A stretch of DNA of 64,000 nt from the NCBI RefSeq assembly GCF_018531495.1, contig NZ_JAHDTI010000004.1, positions 62,001 through 126,000 on the forward strand, given 5' to 3'. Position 1 is the first letter of the stretch. The number at the start of each line of letters is the position of its first letter. This stretch comes from Nonomuraea sediminis (GTDB lineage Bacteria; Actinomycetota; Actinomycetes; Streptosporangiales; Streptosporangiaceae). The notes under the pieces are model-generated. The model was not told the origin of the DNA, did not search any database, and saw only the letters and a list, made by a program, of their open reading frames with translations. A program made the translations under genes and the position numbers. Of this stretch, positions 58,581 through 64,000 are shown one piece after another.

Positions 58581-59878
58581 GCGTGATCGACCACGGCCTC
58601 GTCAAGCGCTTCCGCCAGGAGGTCGGCGACCGGCTGGCCCACCAGCGCAGGCTCGACCAGGCCAACGGCCTGCCGGCGATGACGGGCGAGGACGAGCGCC
58701 AGTTCGCCAGGGCGCTGATCTCCCAGGTGCTGGAGGAGCACGCGCGCAGCGAGATCGGCCTGGGCCGCACCCCGCCCACCGTCGAGGAGGAAGAGGCGCT
58801 CGCGGCGGGTATCCACGCCGCGCTGTTCGGCGTCGGCCGCCTGCAGCCGCTGCTCGACGACCCCGAGGTCGAGAACATCGACATCAACGGCTGCGACCGC
58901 GTCTTCGTCGGTTACGCCGACGGCCAGGAGGTCATGCACGACCCGGTGGCCGACTCCGACGACGAGCTGATCGAGCTGATCCAGATCCTGGCCGCCTACT
59001 CGGGGCTGTCGAGCAGGCCGTTCGACACCGCGAACCCGCAGCTCGACCTGCGCCTGCCCGACGGATCGCGGCTGAGCGCCGTCATGGACGTCACGATCAG
59101 GCCCGCCGTGTCGATCAGAAGGGCGCGCCTGGGCAAGGTCTTCCTCGCCGACCTCGTCGGCAACAACACGCTAAGTCCGGAAATAGGGCGATTCCTCACC
59201 GCGGCGATACTCGCCCGCAAGAACCTCATGATCGCCGGATCCACGAACGCGGGAAAGACCACCCTGCTGCGGGCGCTGGCCAACGAGATCCCGCCGTCAG
59301 AGCGCCTCATCACCGTCGAAAGAGCCCTGGAGCTGGGCCTCGACCAGTTCCCCGAGCTCCATCCGAACGTGGTCGCCGTCGAGCAGCGCCTGCCCAACTC
59401 CGAGGGCCAGGGCGAGATCACCATGGCCGAGCTGGTCAGGAGATCCCTGCGGATGAACCCGTCCAGGGTGATCGTCGGCGAGGTCCTCGGCGACGAGATC
59501 GTCACCATGCTCAACGCGATGACCCAGGGCAACGACGGTTCCCTGTCGACCATCCACGCCAACTCCAGCATGGAGGTCTTCAACCGCATCGCCACCTACG
59601 CCCTGCAGGCTGATGAGCGCCTGCCCATCGATGCCACCCACATGCTCATCGCGGGTGCCATCGACTTCGTCGTCTTCATCGAGAAGCGCAACGACTACGA
59701 GCGCGGCGGCACCCTGCGCCGCTATGTCTCCAGCATCCGCGAGGTCAACGGCTGCGACGGGCGCGTCCTGTCGAGCGAGGTGTTCGTGCCGGGCCCCGAA
59801 GGGCCCGCCGTACCCCATGCTCCCGTCTCCTGCCTGGAGGAGCTCGCCGCGCACGGCTACCACCCGGGGAGCTGGTGA
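58577..59878 (+). CDS. tadA: TadA/CpaF secretion ATPase
   Basis: 433 aa, ATG overlapping the tadZ stop; a longer open frame upstream is unrelated. Type II/IV secretion ATPase: N-terminal helical domain, N2 domain with GVGRLQPLLDDPEVENIDING, Walker A GSTNAGKTTLLRAL (about 221-234), Asp box with Glu (ITVERALELGLD), Walker B region SRVIVGEVLGDE and His box STIHANSSMEV. Hexameric motor that builds the Flp pilus. Overlaps tadB. Confidence 0.93.
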   Translation: MSVIDHGLVKRFRQEVGDRLAHQRRLDQANGLPAMTGEDERQFARALISQVLEEHARSEIGLGRTPPTVEEEEALAAGIHAALFGVGRLQPLLDDPEVENIDINGCDRVFVGYADGQEVMHDPVADSDDELIELIQILAAYSGLSSRPFDTANPQLDLRLPDGSRLSAVMDVTIRPAVSIRRARLGKVFLADLVGNNTLSPEIGRFLTAAILARKNLMIAGSTNAGKTTLLRALANEIPPSERLITVERALELGLDQFPELHPNVVAVEQRLPNSEGQGEITMAELVRRSLRMNPSRVIVGEVLGDEIVTMLNAMTQGNDGSLSTIHANSSMEVFNRIATYALQADERLPIDATHMLIAGAIDFVVFIEKRNDYERGGTLRRYVSSIREVNGCDGRVLSSEVFVPGPEGPAVPHAPVSCLEELAAHGYHPGSW

Positions 59879-60750
59879 TGTTCACGATCGACCCGTTCGC
59901 CCTGCTCGCGGGCGCGGCCGCCGGTGCCGGGCTCTTCCTGCTGTTCCTGTCCCTGTACGGCATGCGCCCCCGGCCCGCCCGGCCCAGGCGCCACCTGGTC
60001 AGGACGCTGACCACCCGCACCGCGATCGCCGCCGTGGCCGCCGTGCTCGTCCTGGTGGTGACGGGCTGGCCGGTCGTCGCGGTGGGCGCGGTGCTACTGG
60101 TGTTCGCCTGGCGGGGACTGTCGGGCGGCGCGGCGGAGGAGCGGGCCGCGATGCGCCGCCTGGAGGGGCTGGCCGCCTGGACGGAGTCGCTGCGCGACAC
60201 GATCGCCGGCGCGGCCGGGCTGGAGCAGGCCATCCCGTCGTCGATCAGGGCCGCGGCGCCGATGCTCAAACCGCAGCTGAGAGCGCTGATCGACCGGCTG
60301 CACACGAGGATGGCGCTGCCTGACGCGCTCGCCCTGTTCGCCGACGAGCTCGACGACCCCTCGGCGGACCTGGTGGTCGCCGCCCTGATCCTGAACTCGC
60401 GGCTGCGCGGCCCCGGCCTGCGCGACGTGCTCGGCGCGCTGGCCGTCTCGGCCCGCGAGGAGCTCGACATGCGCCGCCGCGTCGAGGCCGAGCGCCGCTC
60501 CACCCGGCGCAGCGTGCAGATCGTGGTGATCACCGCGCTGGTCTTCGCCGGGCTGCTGGTGGTCTTCAACCCCTCCTACGTCAGCGAGTACCACAGCTGG
60601 CTCGGCCAGGCGGTGCTGGTCGTGGTGGCGGGGCTGTTCGGCGCCGGGTTCGCGTGGATGCGCCGCCTGGCCAGATTCGACAAACCCGCCCGCCTGCTGT
60701 CAGGCACGGGCAAACCCGCGGAGATCCTGACGGGAGGCGGCCATGGTTGA
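59878..60750 (+). CDS. tadB: TadB pilus inner-membrane protein
   Basis: 290 aa from ATG 59878 (TGATG overlap; GGGGAG six nt upstream); a GTG one codon earlier is possible. N-terminal membrane helices (about 5-22, 43-62), a cytoplasmic T2SS-F domain (about 85-225; WTESLRDTIAGAAGLEQAI), and two C-terminal helices (about 222-265). TadB and TadC form the inner-membrane platform on which TadA acts. 8-bp overlap with tadC. Confidence 0.88.
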   Translation: MFTIDPFALLAGAAAGAGLFLLFLSLYGMRPRPARPRRHLVRTLTTRTAIAAVAAVLVLVVTGWPVVAVGAVLLVFAWRGLSGGAAEERAAMRRLEGLAAWTESLRDTIAGAAGLEQAIPSSIRAAAPMLKPQLRALIDRLHTRMALPDALALFADELDDPSADLVVAALILNSRLRGPGLRDVLGALAVSAREELDMRRRVEAERRSTRRSVQIVVITALVFAGLLVVFNPSYVSEYHSWLGQAVLVVVAGLFGAGFAWMRRLARFDKPARLLSGTGKPAEILTGGGHG

Positions 60751-61663
60751 GGGCGTGCTCGCGGGCGGCGTGTTCGGGCTCGGCCTGTTCCTGCTGCTGC
60801 GTGCCCTGTTCCCGGCGCGGCCAGGGCTCGTCGCGCGGCTGCTCGCGCTCGACTCCGTCCGCGACGACGCCGACTCCGCGCGCATCCAGCTCGTGCTGCC
60901 CGACGAGGAGGTCAGCGCCTTCCGCCGCGGTCTCGGCGTACGGCTGGCCCGCCTGTACGCGGCACGCGGCTGGGAGGCCCGCTCGATCAGGGCGGACCTT
61001 TCGCTGGTCGGGCGCTCGTTCGAGGGCTTCCTGGCCACGAAGGCGTTGCTCGCGGCGGCGGGGCTGCTGGCCTTCCCGCTGCTGCTCGGCTGGCTGGTGC
61101 TGATGGAGTGGGGCACCTCGCCGACGATCCCGTTCTGGAGCTCGGTTGCGGTCGCCGTCGTGTTCTTCTTCCTGCCCGACCTGCAGATCCGGCGCGACGC
61201 GGCGGCCAGGCGGCGCGACTTCCGCCACGTGGTCGGCGCGTTCCTCGACCTGGTCTCGATGAACCTGGCGGGCGGCCGAGGCGTCCCCGAGGCGCTGCTG
61301 ATGGCCGTGAGCGTCAGCGGCGACCAGCCGAACTGGGCCATGGCCCGCATCCGCGAGGCGCTCAGCGGCGCCAGGATCGTCGGCATCACGCCCTGGCAGG
61401 CGCTCGGCCAGCTCGGCGAGGAGATCAACGTCGACGAGCTGCGCGACCTGTCGGCGGCGCTCGGCCTGGTCGCCGACGACGGGGCCAAGGTCCGCGCGTC
61501 GCTCACCGCCAGGGCCGCCACGCTGCGCCGCAGGGAGCTGGCCGAGATCGAGGGCCGCGCCGGCGAGCGTTCCCAGTCGATGCTCGTGGCGCAGCTGCTG
61601 CTCTGCGCCGGTTTCGTGATCTTTCTCAGTTTTCCCGCCGCTATGAAGATGTTGGGGTCCTGA
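60743..61663 (+). CDS. tadC: TadC pilus inner-membrane protein
   Basis: 306 aa. N-terminal hydrophobic helix (about 3-22), two helices (about 105-150), T2SS-F domain (about 160-285; FRHVVGAFLDLVSMNLAGGRGVPEAL) and a C-terminal helix (about 282-304). Paralogous in plan to TadB; the pair is usual in Tad loci. Followed by the pilin gene after 2 nt. Confidence 0.88.
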   Translation: MVEGVLAGGVFGLGLFLLLRALFPARPGLVARLLALDSVRDDADSARIQLVLPDEEVSAFRRGLGVRLARLYAARGWEARSIRADLSLVGRSFEGFLATKALLAAAGLLAFPLLLGWLVLMEWGTSPTIPFWSSVAVAVVFFFLPDLQIRRDAAARRRDFRHVVGAFLDLVSMNLAGGRGVPEALLMAVSVSGDQPNWAMARIREALSGARIVGITPWQALGQLGEEINVDELRDLSAALGLVADDGAKVRASLTARAATLRRRELAEIEGRAGERSQSMLVAQLLLCAGFVIFLSFPAAMKMLGS

Positions 61664-61665
61664 CC

Positions 61666-61887
61666 ATGAACCATCCCTGGATCGTCTACCTGCGGGCCTA
61701 CCTGGGCATCCGCATCCACCGCGCGCGCACGGCCCCCACCCGCGGCGCGTCCGCCGTCGAGTGGGTGATCATCACGGCGATCATCGCCGGGGTCGCGCTC
61801 GGGCTCGCCACGCTCATCAAGACGCTGGTCGAGCAGAAGCAGGGCGAGATCCAGAACTCCTTCGGCGGCGGTGGCGGCAAGACGTGA
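61666..61887 (+). CDS. flp: Flp-type pilin
   Basis: 73 aa. A basic leader (RHRARTAPTRG) ends in Gly27, followed by ASAVEW: Glu at +5, the class III signal-peptide feature cleaved by a TadV-type peptidase. Hydrophobic helix VIITAIIAGVALGLATLI follows, then a short polar tail (GGGGGKT). Fits the major Flp pilin. No prepilin peptidase gene is seen in the window. Confidence 0.88.
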   Translation: MNHPWIVYLRAYLGIRIHRARTAPTRGASAVEWVIITAIIAGVALGLATLIKTLVEQKQGEIQNSFGGGGGKT

Positions 61888-62303
61888 GCGACCGCGAACG
61901 CGGCGCCACCGTGGTCGAGCTGGCCATGCTGATGCCCGTCATCCTCGCGGTGGCGCTGCTCATCGTGCAGGTGGCGCTCTGGTTCCACGGCCGCCAGGTC
62001 GCCGAGGCGGCCGCGCGCGAGGGCGCCCGCGTGGCCAGGGCCGCGCCCTTCGACTCCGGCTCGTGGGAGTCGGACGCCAAGGCCAAGGCCGAGTCCGTGG
62101 TGCGCGCGATCGGTCCCAAGCTGCTGGAGAACGCCACGGCCAGCACCGGCACGTCCGACCCCGACCAGCGCTGGGTCACCGTCACGGGCAGCGCCGTGCA
62201 GGTCGTGCCGCTGCTGCCGGACCTCACGTTCACGATCACGGCGACCTCCGGCGGCCCCGTCGAGTGCTTCCGCCCCGACAACCAGGGAGACGATTGCCAA
62301 TGA
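61884..62303 (+). CDS. tadE: TadE-like pseudopilin
   Basis: 139 aa; GTG overlapping the flp stop (GTGA). Type-III-like leader RERG followed by ATVVEL (Glu at +5), a membrane helix (AMLMPVILAVALLIVQVALW), then EAAAREGARVARA and a beta-rich extracellular domain with one C-terminal Cys pair (ECFRPDNQGDDCQ). TadE proteins are minor pseudopilins of Tad machines. Confidence 0.87.
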   Translation: MSDRERGATVVELAMLMPVILAVALLIVQVALWFHGRQVAEAAAREGARVARAAPFDSGSWESDAKAKAESVVRAIGPKLLENATASTGTSDPDQRWVTVTGSAVQVVPLLPDLTFTITATSGGPVECFRPDNQGDDCQ

Positions 62304-62686
62304 ACGAGCGCGGGTCGATGGCGGTCGAGACGGTCATGCTGGCGCCCGTCTTCCTGCTGTTCCTGATGTTCCTGGCCGGGGCGGGACGGCTGGTCCAGGC
62401 GCAGGGCGAGGTCAGCGGCTCCGCCAGGGACGCCGCGCGGGCGGCCTCGGTGGCCAGGACCATGTCCGACGCGGAGACCTCCGCCAAGGCCGCTCTCGAC
62501 CAGGGACTGAAGGACCGCTGCGGCTCCGCGTCGGTGTCGCTGGCGGGCACCGACTGGCGCGAGGGCGGCCAGGTCCAGGCCCGGGTCACCTGCGAGCTCG
62601 ACCTCGGTTTCCTCGGCTTCGGCGCGACCAAGCAGCTCACCGGCACCGCGGTGGTCCCGCTGGAGCAGTTCAGGAGGGTCCAGTGA
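62300..62686 (+). CDS. TadE/TadF-like pseudopilin
   Basis: 128 aa; ATGA overlap. Leader MNERG followed by SMAVET (Glu at +5), membrane helix (VMLAPVFLLFLMFLAGAGRL), SARDAARAASVAR helix, and an extracellular domain with a Cys pair (about 75 and 100). Second member of the TadE-type trio. Confidence 0.85.
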   Translation: MNERGSMAVETVMLAPVFLLFLMFLAGAGRLVQAQGEVSGSARDAARAASVARTMSDAETSAKAALDQGLKDRCGSASVSLAGTDWREGGQVQARVTCELDLGFLGFGATKQLTGTAVVPLEQFRRVQ

Positions 62687-63102
62687 AGCCTTCCCGGGAG
62701 CGTGGCTCGATGTCGGTGTTCACCGTGCTCTTCTCCGTGGTGGTGTTCCTGCTTGCCGGGCTCCTGGTCGACGGCGGGGCGGCGATCAACGCCAGGCTGC
62801 GGGCCACCGACATCGCCGAGCAGGCTGCCAGAGCCGGCGCCGACCGCGTCGACGTCGAGCACCTCAGGGCCACCGGCACCGTCCGCCTGCTCGACGAGGC
62901 CCAGGTGTGCGCCAGGGCGGACGAGATCGTCGCCGCGTACGGCACGGCCGACGCCTCGCCCGCCTCCTGCGCGGTCGGAGGCGGGCAGACCCAGGTGACC
63001 GTGGCGGTGAAGGTCCGCTGGACCGCGCTGTTCCTCGGGGCGCTCGGCTTCCCGGGATCGGAGATGGAGGGGCAGGCCACGGCGGGCCCCGACGCCCGCT
63101 AG
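62683..63102 (+). CDS. TadG-like/pseudopilin-like protein lacking Glu+5
   Basis: 139 aa; GTG overlaps the previous stop. MKPSRERG leader followed by SMSVFT: the +5 position is Phe, not Glu, unlike its two neighbours. One membrane helix (TVLFSVVVFLLAGLLVDGG), a DIAEQAARAGADRVD helix and a Cys-containing C-terminal domain. Likely the Rv3655-type helicase/secretion-neighbourhood TadE-like protein. Role in the pilus inferred from the operon. Confidence 0.8.
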   Translation: MKPSRERGSMSVFTVLFSVVVFLLAGLLVDGGAAINARLRATDIAEQAARAGADRVDVEHLRATGTVRLLDEAQVCARADEIVAAYGTADASPASCAVGGGQTQVTVAVKVRWTALFLGALGFPGSEMEGQATAGPDAR

Positions 63103-63180
63103 CCGAGCCAGACCGAATCGGCCCACTCGGTGGATCAGGTGACGACCAGGCAGGACGCTGGACGCCAGAAGGGAGAGGCG

Positions 63181-64000
63181 ATGCCCACGCGAGACCCGGC
63201 GCGACCCACCAGGCCCGCCAGCTCGGCCCGCGCGGCGGGATCGAAGGCCCCGGTCCGGCCACGGCCCGCGCCGGTCCGGATTCCGGCCAGGCGGACCGTG
63301 GGTGACGTGTTCGCGGGGCTGGGTGCGCTGGTGGCGCTCGTCGGGCTCGTGGGCGGCGTGCCGTACCTGCTGTTGCGGTTCGTCGGGCCGCCGCTGTCGG
63401 GCGAGCTGCTCGACCTGGACCTGCTCACCAGCAGGGTGGGGCCGAGCACGATCGTCGCGGTGCTGGTGCTGCTGGTGTGGCTGGCCTGGTTCCAGCTGTT
63501 CGTGTGCGTGATCGTCGAGGTGTACGCCGGGGTGCGGCGGGTCGGGATGCCCGCCAGGGTGCCGTTCTCCGGCGGGACGCAGGCGCTGGCCAACCGGTTG
63601 GTCTCGGCGGTGCTCGTGCTGTTCACCGCGACCGCGGTGGCGGCGCCGATCGCCAGGATGGGCACCGCGCCGCCGGTGCGGGCGCCGATGACGGCGGTGG
63701 CGTTCTCGGCGCCGATCGTGGAGCAGGTGCTCGACACGCACAAGACCAAGAAGGTGTACGTGGTGCAGCCGCCGCACGGGCGCCACCACGAGAGCCTGTG
63801 GGAGATCGCGGAGAAGTGCCTGGGCGACGGGCGGCGATATCCGGAGATCTACCGGCTCAACCAGCACAAGGAGCAGCCGGACGGCACTCGGCTCAGGATG
63901 GCCGATCTGATCAGGCCGGGCTGGGTGCTCGACATGCCGGACGACGCCCGCAACGTACATGTCGTCCCCGCCGCCCAGGCGCGCGCCCAGACCCTCAAGG
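63181..64000 (+). CDS. membrane LysM protein, truncated at window end
   Basis: 273 codons seen, open at the right edge. ATG chosen with AAGGGAGAGG just upstream. Basic Pro/Arg-rich N-terminus, three membrane helices (about 43-65, 85-110, 135-160), then a LysM domain (about 193-250: SLWEIAEKCLGDGRRYPEIYRLNQ, MADLIRPGWVLDMP) that should bind peptidoglycan. In many actinomycete Tad loci a protein of this layout continues into a BTAD/ tetratricopeptide-like regulatory part; that part would be outside the window. Confidence 0.8.
   Translation, partial: MPTRDPARPTRPASSARAAGSKAPVRPRPAPVRIPARRTVGDVFAGLGALVALVGLVGGVPYLLLRFVGPPLSGELLDLDLLTSRVGPSTIVAVLVLLVWLAWFQLFVCVIVEVYAGVRRVGMPARVPFSGGTQALANRLVSAVLVLFTATAVAAPIARMGTAPPVRAPMTAVAFSAPIVEQVLDTHKTKKVYVVQPPHGRHHESLWEIAEKCLGDGRRYPEIYRLNQHKEQPDGTRLRMADLIRPGWVLDMPDDARNVHVVPAAQARAQTLK

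Overview
The window is high-GC DNA, densely coding on both strands. GTG and TTG starts are frequent, operon junctions are usually 1-4 bp overlaps (ATGA, GTGA, TGATG), and the high-GC genes look actinobacterial. Gene content (T7SS/ESX, Tad pilus, single-subunit AccA3-type biotin carboxylase, MHS transporter, LpdA-type flavoprotein) and the absence of an outer-membrane secretin point to a spore- or mycelium-forming actinomycete, most likely Streptosporangiales or a relative. That placement is inference. From memory, the left third recalls the M. tuberculosis Rv3285-Rv3313c neighbourhood (add, pmmB, deoD, amiA1/amiB1, lpdA, accA3), so it looks like conserved core chromosome.

Left third (1-20.6 kb), housekeeping and regulation: a partial degenerate ECF-sigma-like gene; an AMIN-like lipoprotein; a cupin; adenosine deaminase; a membrane protein; a TetR/acyl-CoA synthetase/enoyl-CoA hydratase operon behind a perfect 14-bp palindrome; a MerR-sigma-GyrI-like cassette with a textbook 19-bp-spacer MerR promoter; phosphohexomutase, purine nucleoside phosphorylase, an M20 hydrolase and an Lrp regulator divergent from an MHS transporter; gamma-glutamylcyclotransferase; LpdA; a TPM-domain protein; the biotin carboxylase; and an SDR.

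Middle (20.6-56 kb), a very large type VII secretion locus: WXG100, mycosin, a kinase-like membrane protein lacking the catalytic Asp, a transglycosylase effector candidate, EccC, EccD, EccB, a second and much larger EssC-like FtsK/SpoIIIE ATPase, and about fifteen small or large WXG/EspC-like proteins. No EccE or EccA is recognised. Three patterns stand out. (i) A small EspC-like gene, a large WXG-fold membrane protein and a YbaB/EbfC gene recur as a module, with four YbaB genes in 12 kb. (ii) Four long Gly/Pro/Asp-rich WXG-like proteins share a C-terminal tail (MPF-x-P ... acidic/Trp patch). (iii) The eccB promoter and the two genes it faces have been duplicated, leaving decayed eccB and essC remnants at 48.1-48.25 kb. 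Intergenic DNA here carries dispersed hairpins and 69-bp, 31-bp and other tandem repeats.

Right end (56.4-64 kb), a Tad/Flp pilus operon: CpaB-like SAF protein, a TadZ-like ATPase with a broken Walker A, TadA, TadB, TadC, Flp pilin, three pseudopilin-like TadE/TadF proteins, and the start of a membrane LysM protein cut by the window edge.
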